Source of the DNA: Candidatus Omnitrophota bacterium
GTDB lineage: Bacteria > Omnitrophota > Gorgyraeia > Gygaellales > Profunditerraquicolaceae
Direction: 5' to 3'
Assembly (NCBI GenBank): GCA_016938245.1
Contig: JAFGUY010000064.1
Span: 1-25,093, forward strand
Length of the DNA stretch: 25,093 nt
Shown piece by piece: positions 1 through 7,375 of this stretch; the first letter of the stretch is position 1; each line of letters starts with the position of its first letter. The position numbers and the translations under genes are program-made. A model generated the notes under the pieces. It did no database searches. It was not told where the DNA came from and saw only the letters and a list, made by a program, of their open reading frames with translations.

Positions 1-90
1 AAGCTGTCTCCCTGCAAGAAATTTGTCTTATTTTATCACATTAACCTTCTTTACCCAATATACGGGTGAAGATTATACCAGGAGGATACA

Positions 91-327
91 ATGACAGGAG
101 GATTTTCAACACCGAAGAAAGATAAAGCGAATAAAGTTTCCGGCGGGATGACTGTCAAGACCGGGCAGATATTAGTAAGAGGGGTAGATACTTATAAGGC
201 CGGGGTTTTTGTGCGTGGGCCGGGTACTCTCTTTGCCCTATGCGATGGTAAGATTTATTTTACACGCAAGAAAACCAGCCGGGGTAAATTACGGACATTT
301 GTTAATATAAAACCTACCAAAAAATAA
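91..327 (+). CDS. rpmA: Divergent bL27-like ribosomal protein
   Basis: This 78-residue basic protein resembles ribosomal protein L27 of the large subunit. The match is clearest from residue 17 on: an SGG motif, then GQILVRG, then a Gly-rich stretch ending in GTLFALCDGKIYF, which parallels the VRQRGT...G.DHTLFA..DG.V.F core of L27. The N-terminus starts at the equivalent of the canonical GGS segment. It lacks the AHKK tail that reaches the peptidyl-transferase centre, and KKD stands where GRD is usual. The start is supported by a GGAGG at 81-85, five bases before ATG. L27 normally follows rplU; the 90 bases upstream in this window show no rplU. It could be the lineage's only L27 or a divergent paralogue. 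The family call is fairly secure, the ribosomal role less so. Confidence 0.75.
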   Translation: MTGGFSTPKKDKANKVSGGMTVKTGQILVRGVDTYKAGVFVRGPGTLFALCDGKIYFTRKKTSRGKLRTFVNIKPTKK

Positions 328-406
328 TTTTTTTGCGGGTTCTGCCGAGGCCTGTTCCTCGCTCGAGTACCTCGCTCGGAATCAGCCCTCGTCACCCACA
401 AAAAAA
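328..406. repeat. Palindromic repeat, copy 1
   Basis: An imperfect long hairpin begins directly after the L27-like stop codon. The outer arms 328-340 and 394-406 pair at 12 of 13 positions. Inner arms CGAGGCCTG (346-354) and CAGCCCTCG (383-391) pair at 8 of 9, and TTCC (355-358) pairs with GGAA (378-381). A clearly related copy lies at 15002-15075, also just after a stop codon. The flank after the 3' arm is A-rich, not T-rich, so this is not a classic intrinsic terminator. Confidence 0.8.
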
Positions 407-427
407 TCAATCTACGATATCTTAGCC

Positions 428-1522
428 ATGTATAACAAAGCCAAAGAGTATTCTTCGATTAAATATGCGTTTAATATTCTCGGGGTCATTTACACCCTTA
501 TCCTGCTTTTTCTATTTTTAAGGCTGGGGGCTTCTAAAAGCCTTTCTCTCTGGCTGACTAATTATGTGCCCGCTTTTTTAATCCTGCCTGCCTATTTAAT
601 CTTAATTTCTTCAGGGTATTATTTTCTGGAATTTCCGTTTAATTTTTATCAGTCCTATATTTTAGAGCACAAGTTCTTGCTTTCGACACAAAGCCTTAAA
701 AGCTGGTTTAATGACCAACTTAAGGCAGGAGTAATCTCTTATATAATCGGGCTTATCTTAATTACCACTTTTTATTTTATCTTGCACAATTTTTCCGATA
801 AATGGTGGCTGGTTTTTTCAGCTTTTTGGATATTTTTCAGCATAATTTTGGCTAAGATTATGCCGGTAATTATAATCCCTTTATTTTTTAAATACAAAAA
901 GCTTACAGATGAAGCCTTAAGAGAGCGGATTATGAATTTAGCTAAGAAGATGAAGGTTAAATTAATAGATTGTTTTGAGATAGATTTCAGCAAAAAGACA
1001 TTAAAAGCTAATGCCACTTTTGTAGGGGTGGGAGGAACGCGCAGGGTAATCTTAGCGGATACCTTAAAGGATAAATACAGCCATGACGAGATTGAGGTAA
1101 TTCTTGCCCATGAGTTTGCGCATTACCGCCTGAAGCATTTACTAAAATTAATCATAGTGAACTCTTTCTCTACCCTGGTAATTTTTTATCTTATATTTAA
1201 AACCAGCGGGCCTGTTTTAAGTTTTTTTGGTTTTTCTTCTTTAAGCGAAATCGGAGCTCTTCCGGTAGCCTTTATTTACTTCATTATTTTCGGAATCATT
1301 ATGCAGCCTCTGGAGGCATATTTAAGCCGGAGCTTTGAGCGTAGCGCTGATAGAGAGGCGCTTAAGGTAACCGGCTTAAAAGATGCGTTTATCTCTATGA
1401 TGAATAAACTTGCTGACCAGAATCTTGCCGATAGAAACCCCCACCCAATAATCAAATTCTTTTTCTTTGACCACCCCCCGATTGACGAAAGGATCAAAAT
1501 CGGAAAAAGAGCACAATTTTAA
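428..1522 (+). CDS. M48 family membrane metalloprotease (Ste24/CAAX protease 1 type)
   Basis: A predicted integral membrane zinc protease of 364 residues. Several hydrophobic segments fill the first 155 residues, and more follow after the active site. The HExxH zinc motif is HEFAH at residues 228-232. The third ligand region, SFERSADREA, places the Glu at about residue 304 with the conserved Asp four residues later. An FPFNFYQSYILEHKF segment matches the Ste24 signature FPFxFYxxFVIExKF, which distinguishes it from HtpX-type M48 proteases. Family members cleave prenylated peptides in eukaryotes; bacterial substrates are largely unknown, and I infer a role in membrane protein quality control. 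The ribosome binding site before the ATG is weak. The gene sits alone between repeat copy 1 and the purB promoter. Confidence 0.9.
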   Translation: MYNKAKEYSSIKYAFNILGVIYTLILLFLFLRLGASKSLSLWLTNYVPAFLILPAYLILISSGYYFLEFPFNFYQSYILEHKFLLSTQSLKSWFNDQLKAGVISYIIGLILITTFYFILHNFSDKWWLVFSAFWIFFSIILAKIMPVIIIPLFFKYKKLTDEALRERIMNLAKKMKVKLIDCFEIDFSKKTLKANATFVGVGGTRRVILADTLKDKYSHDEIEVILAHEFAHYRLKHLLKLIIVNSFSTLVIFYLIFKTSGPVLSFFGFSSLSEIGALPVAFIYFIIFGIIMQPLEAYLSRSFERSADREALKVTGLKDAFISMMNKLADQNLADRNPHPIIKFFFFDHPPIDERIKIGKRAQF

Positions 1523-1550
1523 TTGCGAAAAGCGCTATTTCTGCTATAAT
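1523..1550 (+). promoter_or_regulatory. Sigma70-type promoter for purB
   Basis: TTGCGA at 1523-1528 and a consensus TATAAT at 1545-1550 are separated by 16 bases. Transcription would start near 1557, giving a leader of about 27 bases that carries a GAAAGG ribosome binding site before the purB ATG at 1584. It sits in the gap right after the protease stop. Confidence 0.65.
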
Positions 1551-1583
1551 ATTTTCTCCTAGAAAGGAAGAAAGGATTTTTGC

Positions 1584-2876
1584 ATGATTGCCCGTTACAG
1601 CCTTTCTAAAATGAACAATATCTGGCAGGAGGAGTTTAAGTTTAAGACTATGCTTGCCATCGAGATACTTGCCTTAGAAGCCCTTGCTAAAGGAAAGAAA
1701 GTCCCCATATCTGCAGTTAAAAGAATCAAGAAGAAAGCCCGCTTTAACTTATCGCAAATAAGAAAGATCGAAGATAAGACACAACATGATGTAGTGGCTT
1801 TTGTGACTTGTGTAGCCCAATATATAGGTTCAGATGCCAAATACCTGCATCTTGGGCTTACTTCATCCGATATGCTGGATACCACGCTTGGCGTACAGTT
1901 AAAAGCAGCTTCGGAAATCCTGGTTGATGATGTTAATAAAGTGCTTAAGGCTTTAGCAAAAAAAGCCAAGGTTTATAAAAATACTGCTTGTATAGGCCGG
2001 ACCCACGGAGTCCATGCAGAGCCTACTACCTTTGGCTTAAAGCTTGCGCTCTGGTATGATGAAATGCAGCGAAATTTAGAGCGTTTAAAGCTTGCAAGAG
2101 AAGAAATTGCAGTCGGAAAGGTCTCCGGAGCAGTGGGGACATTCGCCAATGTTGACCCTGGCGTAGAAAGCTATATCTGCAGGAAGCTTAAGCTTAAACC
2201 GGCAAAAATTTCTACCCAGATAATCCAGCGCGATATTTACGCAGTACTTATGGCAAGGATAGCGATTATCGGGTCCAGTTTAGAAAAATTTGCCACCGAG
2301 ATAAGGCACCTGCAGCGCACAGAAGTCTTGGAGGCAGAAGAGCCTTTTGGAAAAGGCCAGAAGGGCTCATCGGCTATGCCGCACAAACGCAATCCGGTTA
2401 TCTGCGAGCGTATTTGCGGCCTTGCGCGCCTGCTGCGCGGAAATGCCGTGGCAGCAATGGAAAATATTGCGCTTTGGCATGAGCGCGATATCTCGCATTC
2501 ATCAGTTGAAAGGGTTATTATCCCGGATTCGACATTAGCATTGGATTATATGCTTAATAAATTTATTCAGGTTATCGAAGGATTAAATGTCTATCCTGAG
2601 AATATGATGGCCAATTTAATTAAGACTAAGGGCTTGATATTCTCTCAAAGAGTGCTTTTAAAACTTATGGATTCAGGGTTGCCGAGGACTAAAGCTTATG
2701 ATATTGTCCAGCGTGCTGCTATGCGCACCTGGAAGGGGGGAGTAGATTTTAAGGATAGCCTTTTGCTTGAGCCGGAAATCCTGAAATATTTAAGCGAAAA
2801 AGACCTTGATAAGATCTTTGATTTGAATTATTACCTGCGTCAGGTTAATAAAATTTTTCATAGGGTCGGGTTATAA
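1584..2876 (+). CDS. purB: Adenylosuccinate lyase
   Basis: PurB acts twice in purine synthesis: it splits SAICAR to AICAR plus fumarate, and adenylosuccinate to AMP plus fumarate. The protein has 430 residues, the usual length of the short bacterial form. It carries the fumarase/ASL signature SSAMPHKRNP at residues 262-271, which includes the mobile-loop catalytic serine region. HLGLTSSDMLDT puts a His at residue 89, and THGVHAEPTTFG puts His at residue 141. These equal the numbering of the catalytic histidines of the Bacillus subtilis enzyme as I recall it, so alignment from residue 1 looks gap-free and supports this start. The N-terminus MIARYSLSKMNNIW is typical. It has its own promoter and is separated by 129 bases from purL. 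Confidence 0.96.
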   Translation: MIARYSLSKMNNIWQEEFKFKTMLAIEILALEALAKGKKVPISAVKRIKKKARFNLSQIRKIEDKTQHDVVAFVTCVAQYIGSDAKYLHLGLTSSDMLDTTLGVQLKAASEILVDDVNKVLKALAKKAKVYKNTACIGRTHGVHAEPTTFGLKLALWYDEMQRNLERLKLAREEIAVGKVSGAVGTFANVDPGVESYICRKLKLKPAKISTQIIQRDIYAVLMARIAIIGSSLEKFATEIRHLQRTEVLEAEEPFGKGQKGSSAMPHKRNPVICERICGLARLLRGNAVAAMENIALWHERDISHSSVERVIIPDSTLALDYMLNKFIQVIEGLNVYPENMMANLIKTKGLIFSQRVLLKLMDSGLPRTKAYDIVQRAAMRTWKGGVDFKDSLLLEPEILKYLSEKDLDKIFDLNYYLRQVNKIFHRVGL

Positions 2877-2909
2877 GTTTCTACCCCTACCAAAATTTTC
2901 TAAACCATA

Positions 2910-2937
2910 TTGGTACACAAAGAATTAACCATACATT
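2910..2937 (+). promoter_or_regulatory. Possible promoter upstream of purL
   Basis: In the 129-base gap between purB and purL, TTGGTA (2910-2915) and TACATT (2932-2937) lie 16 bases apart. Both match the sigma70 consensus only moderately. The rest of the gap is AT-rich, and I see no terminator or purine riboswitch-like structure in it. Confidence 0.3.
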
Positions 2938-3008
2938 AATAAATATTTCTGCAATGGCGCAGGAGTATTTATATTTGCTGCGATGAAGCAGTAAAATCTT
3001 ATTTTGTG

Positions 3009-3015
3009 AAAGGAG
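3009..3015 (+). promoter_or_regulatory. Ribosome binding site fixing the purL start
   Basis: AAAGGAG lies five bases before ATG 3021. An in-frame GTG at 3006 overlaps this site and would be an over-extension, so 3021 is the better start. Confidence 0.8.
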
Positions 3016-3020
3016 TAACA

Positions 3021-5231
3021 ATGTCAGTCGATGCAGTTATTACGAAAGAGGTTATTGAAAAAGAAGGCCTGACTCAAGAAGAGTACCGCTTGATTAAAAA
3101 GCGTTTAGGCCGTGAGCCTAATTATACGGAGCTGGGGCTCTTCTCGGCGATGTGGAGCGAGCATTGTTCTTATAAGAATTCAAAGCCCGTATTAAAGCTT
3201 TTTCCCACGAAAGGAAAACAGGTTGTACAGGGCCCGGGAGAGAATGCCGGGGTAGTAGATATCGGAGATGGCCTGGGGGTAGCTTTTAAAGTAGAATCAC
3301 ACAACCATCCTTCGGCAGTAGAGCCCTATAAGGCAGCAGCTACAGGAGGAGGCGGATGCATTCGCGATATCTTTACGATGAACGCCCGGCCTATCGCCTT
3401 GCTTGATTCTTTGCGCTTAGGAAGCTTAAAAGAGAAAAGGGTAAAGTTTCTTTTTAAGAATATAATTAAAGGGTTTACGGATTATGCCAATGAAGCCGGG
3501 ATACCGGTCATGGGGGGTGAAATATATTTTGATGAATCTTTTGAAGGTAACCCTCTGGTTAATGCTATGACCGTCGGTGTCTTAAAAATAAAAGATATGG
3601 TTAAGGCCCGCGCAACCGGAATAGGAAACCTTGTGCTTATTGTAGGAGGCGCAACCGGCAGGGATGGTGTTGCCGGAGCTGCCTTTGCTTCCAAGGCTAT
3701 AGATAAGGAAGCAGAGAGCAAAAGTTCTGCGGTTGCAGTCGGAGACCCTAAGATGGGCCGTATATTAAGAGAGGCATGCCTTGAATTGATGGCTAAGAAT
3801 TTAGTATTAGGTATGCAGGATATGGGTGCTGCCGGGTTGATATGCTCTATAGCCGAGACCTCTTATAAGGCTAAGACAGGCATAGAGATCGACATCGCTT
3901 TAGTGCCCCGGAAGGAAGAGGGGATGAATGCCTATGAAGTTATGCTGTCTGAATCGCAGGAGAGGATGCTTGCGATCGTAGATAAGAATAAACTTGAAGA
4001 AGTTAAAAAGATTTTTGCCAAATGGAATGTGCAGGCTGATATTATCGGAAAAGTTACTGATGACGGTATGGTGTGCGTTAAAGAAAACGGAGTGACCGTT
4101 GCAGAGGTTGCGGCAGCCGCTTTAGTCGAGGCCCCGGTTTATAAACGTAAGACTTCCCGTCCGAAATATTTAGCCAGGGTGAATAAGCTGGATTTAAAGA
4201 AGATTAGAGAGCCGAAAAATTTAGGTACTATACTTATGCGGCTCTTAACTAATCCAACTTTAGCCGGTAAAGGCTGGATCTTTAAACACGCAGATACTAA
4301 ACTTGCTAAGAATATTATTGTGCCTTGCGGCTCTGACGCAGGGGTTGCGGCTGTGCCCGGGACTAAAAAGGCAATTGCCGCTACAACTGATTGTAACTCT
4401 ATCTATTGTTATCTGGACCCTTTTTGCGGCGGAGTTATTGCCGTAGCTGAAGCAGCACGGAATATAGTTTGTTCAGGCGGAAAGCCTCTTGCAATTACCG
4501 ACGGGATAAATTTTGGCAATCCCAAGAATCCGGAAGTTTTCTGGCAGTTCAAACAGGCAGCGCAAGGTATATCCAAGGCCTGCCGCGCTTTAAATACGCC
4601 GGTAGTAAGCGGTAATGTAAGTTTTAATAATGAGAACCCTAAGGGCTCGGTTGACCCTACTCCTATTATCGGCATGGTGGGCGTATTAAAGAATAGGAAT
4701 AAAGTTATGACCCAGTATTTTAAAGGGGCTAATGATACAGTTATTTTGCTGGGAAAAAATAAAGAAGAATTAGGGGGGAGTGAATATTTAAAGACAATTT
4801 ATAACTTAAAAAAAGGCAAGTGCCCTTCAATTGATTTAAATGCGGAGAAGAGGGTGCAAAAAACCGTTTTTGAAACAATTAGCAAAGGTTTGGTTAAGTC
4901 AGCCCATGATTGCTCTGACGGCGGCTTGGCAGTTGCTTTGGCAGAATGCTGCATTACTAACCCCGGTAAAAAAATCGGTGCGGAGATTAGTTTAAAAGGA
5001 GGAAAAATCCGGGCTGACGCGCTTTTATTCGGAGAATCTCAATCAAGGGCTATTTTAAGCGCAAAAAAAGGCAATGTGAAAAAAATATTGCAGCTTGCGC
5101 GCAGGAATAAAGTGCCGGCCTCTGTTATCGGAAGGACAGGCGGTAGTAGGTTGGCAATAGAAGGGTTGATTGACCAGCCGGTAGGTAGAATGTATAAAGC
5201 CTGGAGCAGGGCAATAGAGAATTACCTTTAG
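3021..5231 (+). CDS. purL: Phosphoribosylformylglycinamidine synthase, large subunit (small-type PurL)
   Basis: PurL makes FGAM from FGAR, ATP and ammonia in the fourth step of purine synthesis. At 736 residues this is the small form, which works in a complex with the glutaminase PurQ and the small subunit PurS; neither is in this window. It shows the duplicated AIR-synthase-like architecture. MWSEHCSYKNSK (residues 44-55) and ESHNHPS (92-98) carry the catalytic-region histidines at 48 and 94/96, followed by an AATGGGGCIRDI nucleotide-binding loop. The second half contains GLVKSAHDCSDGGLAVALAE and ends without the glutaminase domain of the large proteobacterial form. A following LOG-family gene starts 18 bases after the stop, and purF and purM come next, so this heads a pur operon. 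Confidence 0.96.
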   Translation: MSVDAVITKEVIEKEGLTQEEYRLIKKRLGREPNYTELGLFSAMWSEHCSYKNSKPVLKLFPTKGKQVVQGPGENAGVVDIGDGLGVAFKVESHNHPSAVEPYKAAATGGGGCIRDIFTMNARPIALLDSLRLGSLKEKRVKFLFKNIIKGFTDYANEAGIPVMGGEIYFDESFEGNPLVNAMTVGVLKIKDMVKARATGIGNLVLIVGGATGRDGVAGAAFASKAIDKEAESKSSAVAVGDPKMGRILREACLELMAKNLVLGMQDMGAAGLICSIAETSYKAKTGIEIDIALVPRKEEGMNAYEVMLSESQERMLAIVDKNKLEEVKKIFAKWNVQADIIGKVTDDGMVCVKENGVTVAEVAAAALVEAPVYKRKTSRPKYLARVNKLDLKKIREPKNLGTILMRLLTNPTLAGKGWIFKHADTKLAKNIIVPCGSDAGVAAVPGTKKAIAATTDCNSIYCYLDPFCGGVIAVAEAARNIVCSGGKPLAITDGINFGNPKNPEVFWQFKQAAQGISKACRALNTPVVSGNVSFNNENPKGSVDPTPIIGMVGVLKNRNKVMTQYFKGANDTVILLGKNKEELGGSEYLKTIYNLKKGKCPSIDLNAEKRVQKTVFETISKGLVKSAHDCSDGGLAVALAECCITNPGKKIGAEISLKGGKIRADALLFGESQSRAILSAKKGNVKKILQLARRNKVPASVIGRTGGSRLAIEGLIDQPVGRMYKAWSRAIENYL

Positions 5232-5249
5232 GAAAGGAGCTTAAAGCAT

Positions 5250-5900
5250 ATGAGAAAAGAAGCCCTTGTCAGCGATTTCTTTTCTGAAGACCCCTGGAGG
5301 ATATTCAGGATCGTATCTGAATTTGTGGATGGCTTTGAGGTCCTCTCTAAAACAGGCAAAGCTATATCTATATTCGGCTCAAGCCGTACGCCCTCCGGAA
5401 ATAAGTGCTACAGGGAAGCCGAAGAAATAGCGTATCTCTTGGCTAAAAAGGGATATGCTATTATCACCGGCGGAGGTTCGGGTATAATGGAAGCAGCCAA
5501 CAAAGGAGCTAATGCGGTTAAGGGTAAATCCATAGGTTTGAATATCCAGATACCCCGCGAGCAGAAGGTTAATAAATACGTAGATACGCCTTTAAGTTTC
5601 CGTTACTTTTTTGTAAGAAAGGTTATGTTCGTAAAATACGCCAAGGCATTTGTAATTATGCCCGGAGGCTATGGCACATTTGATGAGTTTTTTGAAGCGC
5701 TCACCTTGATTCAGACTAAAAGGATACCTAAGTTTCCGGTTGTATTATTCGGCAGTCATTACTGGAGAGGGGTATTAGATTGGTTAAAGAACACTGTTTT
5801 AAAAAACGGAAATATAGATAAGAAAGATTTAGATATCTTTACAATAGTAGATACGCCTAAAGAGGCAGTAGGCGTAATTGATAGATTTTATAAAGGATAA
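5250..5900 (+). CDS. LOG-family protein (nucleotide 5'-monophosphate phosphoribohydrolase type)
   Basis: A 216-residue Rossmann-fold protein of the LOG / TIGR00730 group, once labelled lysine decarboxylase-like. The hallmark PGGYGTFDE motif is at residues 138-146 and fits the family PGGxGTxxE signature, whose Glu is catalytic. GSSRTPSG near residue 43 and GGGSGIMEAANKGA supply the nucleotide-binding loops. Characterised relatives cleave (N6-modified) AMP or other nucleoside monophosphates to free base and ribose 5-phosphate. Setting within purL-LOG-purF-purM suggests nucleotide salvage or turnover; this is inference from position. A strong AGGAAAGGAG at 5230-5239 precedes the ATG. The exact substrate cannot be read from the sequence. 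Confidence 0.88.
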   Translation: MRKEALVSDFFSEDPWRIFRIVSEFVDGFEVLSKTGKAISIFGSSRTPSGNKCYREAEEIAYLLAKKGYAIITGGGSGIMEAANKGANAVKGKSIGLNIQIPREQKVNKYVDTPLSFRYFFVRKVMFVKYAKAFVIMPGGYGTFDEFFEALTLIQTKRIPKFPVVLFGSHYWRGVLDWLKNTVLKNGNIDKKDLDIFTIVDTPKEAVGVIDRFYKG

Positions 5901-5918
5901 TTATAAAGGAGTTAAGCT

Positions 5919-5980
5919 ATGACCCTTCGACGCGCTTCGCTTGCTCAGGGTCATACTGAGCGACTGAAAGGAGCCGAAGT
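5919..5980. repeat. 62-base palindromic repeat inserted at the purF start
   Basis: Two hairpins sit side by side. ATGACCCT (5919-5926) pairs perfectly with AGGGTCAT (5947-5954), and CATACT (5952-5957) pairs with AGTATG (5978-5983). The bases TATGA occur at both borders (5918-5922 and 5980-5984), as expected of a target duplication, though part of that string may belong to the element. The element resembles the CCCTTCGAC...CTCAGGGTC palindromes I recall as dispersed in many genomes. Confidence 0.8.
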
Positions 5981-5984
5981 ATGA
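5919..5984 (+). other. 21-codon upstream reading frame overlapping purF start
   Basis: An AAAGGAG (5905-5911) with a seven-base spacer leads to ATG 5919. That frame runs through the inserted repeat for 21 codons and ends in TGA at 5982-5984, overlapping the purF ATG as ATGA. It is probably the old purF initiation site, now translating repeat DNA. It could couple translation into purF but is unlikely to encode a functional peptide. Confidence 0.5.
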
Positions 5985-7375
5985 GCGGTATTTTCGGAGT
6001 CGTATCAAAGAAAAGCTGCAACGATGATTTATTTTACGGTACGGATTACCATTCCCACCTGGGTACGCAATTTGCCGGTTTGGCTGTATTCGGCAAAAGC
6101 CTGCAGAGAAAAATCCATGATATACGCGGGAGCCAGTTTAAGGCCAAGTTTTACGATGATTATAAGGGTATGCAGGGGAATATGGGGATCGGGGTAATCA
6201 GCGCAAGAGACGAACAGCCGATAATAATAAATTCAAAGCTAGGGCCTTTTGCAATTGTGACTAACGGGTTTATTGATAATGCTGATAAACTGGCTAATTG
6301 TTTATTTAAAGAAGGCAAGTCTTTTAGCGAGATTACTAATGGTAAAGTAAACTTTACTGAACTTGTCGCAAAAATAGTTATAAGCGGCAAGGATATTACC
6401 AGGGGGATCCAGAAGATTTTTGATAGAATTGAAGGTTCCTGCTCGCTCCTTGTTTTAAACAAGGATGGAATTTATGCCGCTAGGGATAAATTAGGAATTA
6501 CACCTTTAGTTATCGGAAGACGGGAAGGAAACTGGGGAGTAACTACTGAAAGCGCAGCTTTTTTAAATTTAGGGTATAAAATTGTAAAATACCTTGAGCC
6601 CGGGGAGGTAGTTTTATTAACGAAGGGAGGATTAAAGACTAAAAGAAAGGGGTTAAGAACTAACAGGATCTGTTCTTTCCTGTGGGTATATATAGGTTTT
6701 CCCGCTTCTTATTATAGCGATATTAATGTAGAAGCTGTCAGAGAAAGATGCGGTGCGTGTTTAGCTGCGCGTGATAATATCAAAGCAGATATGGTCGCCG
6801 GAATACCGGATTCAGGGACTGCCCATGCAATAGGCTATAGTATGAAGTCAGGAATACCTTTGCGCAGGCCGCTAGTTAAATATACTCCCGGTTTTGACCG
6901 CAGCTATACGCCTCCTTCACAGGAGAAACGCGACTTGATTGCCAAGATGAAATTAATTCCTATTCCCGCGATAATAAAGGGAAAGCGCATTGTTTTCTGC
7001 GATGATTCTATTGTCCGGGGAACCCAGTTAAAGAACTATACAATCCAGAAACTTCGTCAGCATGGCGCGCGTGAGATCCATTTAAGGATTGCCTGTCCGC
7101 CGCTTATGTTTCCTTGTAAATTTAATTATTCTACCCGTTCAATCCATGAGTTGGCAGCGCGTAAGGCGATAAAGGCGCTTGAGGGGAAAGATATTAAAAA
7201 TCTCAATAGATATATAGACGAAAATAGTAAAGAGTACAAAAAGATGGTGAGCTGGATTTCTAAGGATTTAGGAGCAACCACATTAATATACCAGAAGCTA
7301 TCCGATATGATTAAGGCGATTGGCCTGCCGAAAGAAAAACTTTGCCTTTACTGCTGGACCGGGAGGCACCCGTGA
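5981..7375 (+). CDS. purF: Amidophosphoribosyltransferase-like protein, N-terminal Cys replaced by Ser
   Basis: PurF catalyses the first purine step, PRPP plus glutamine to phosphoribosylamine. The 464-residue protein has the Ntn-glutaminase fold (MSGIFGVVSKK...) followed by a phosphoribosyltransferase domain with the PRPP loop VFCDDSIVRGTQ. Cysteines 231, 379, 455 and 458, the last two in LCLYC, fit the four ligands of the [4Fe-4S]-type PurF of Bacillus. The odd feature is residue 2: canonical PurF begins MCGI and uses Cys as nucleophile, while here it is Ser. The ribosome binding site AAAGGAG (5967-5973) lies inside the inserted repeat. I recall a PurF subgroup in clostridia with Gly at this position. 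The enzyme may use free ammonia or a partner, or use Ser. The family is certain; the glutaminase activity is doubtful. Confidence 0.9.
   Translation: MSGIFGVVSKKSCNDDLFYGTDYHSHLGTQFAGLAVFGKSLQRKIHDIRGSQFKAKFYDDYKGMQGNMGIGVISARDEQPIIINSKLGPFAIVTNGFIDNADKLANCLFKEGKSFSEITNGKVNFTELVAKIVISGKDITRGIQKIFDRIEGSCSLLVLNKDGIYAARDKLGITPLVIGRREGNWGVTTESAAFLNLGYKIVKYLEPGEVVLLTKGGLKTKRKGLRTNRICSFLWVYIGFPASYYSDINVEAVRERCGACLAARDNIKADMVAGIPDSGTAHAIGYSMKSGIPLRRPLVKYTPGFDRSYTPPSQEKRDLIAKMKLIPIPAIIKGKRIVFCDDSIVRGTQLKNYTIQKLRQHGAREIHLRIACPPLMFPCKFNYSTRSIHELAARKAIKALEGKDIKNLNRYIDENSKEYKKMVSWISKDLGATTLIYQKLSDMIKAIGLPKEKLCLYCWTGRHP
7361..7366 (+). promoter_or_regulatory. Ribosome binding site fixing the purM start
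   Basis: GGGAGG lies five bases before GTG 7372. This favours the GTG that overlaps the purF stop (GTGA, 7372-7375) over the in-frame TTG at 7342 deep inside purF. Confidence 0.75.

Noticed and set aside
328..406. Classic intrinsic terminator after the L27-like gene
   Set aside because: The 3' arm is followed by A residues rather than a T-run, and the structure is a dispersed repeat.
2877..3005. Purine riboswitch upstream of purL
   Set aside because: I saw no conserved riboswitch core or three-stem pattern, only AT-rich sequence and a possible promoter.
3006..3020. Extended purL start at GTG 3006
   Set aside because: The extension is made of the ribosome binding site AAAGGAG itself; ATG 3021 has ideal spacing.
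7342..7371. Extended purM start at TTG 7342
   Set aside because: It lies within the conserved purF C-terminal LCLYCWTG codons; GTG 7372 has GGGAGG upstream and matches the family N-terminus.
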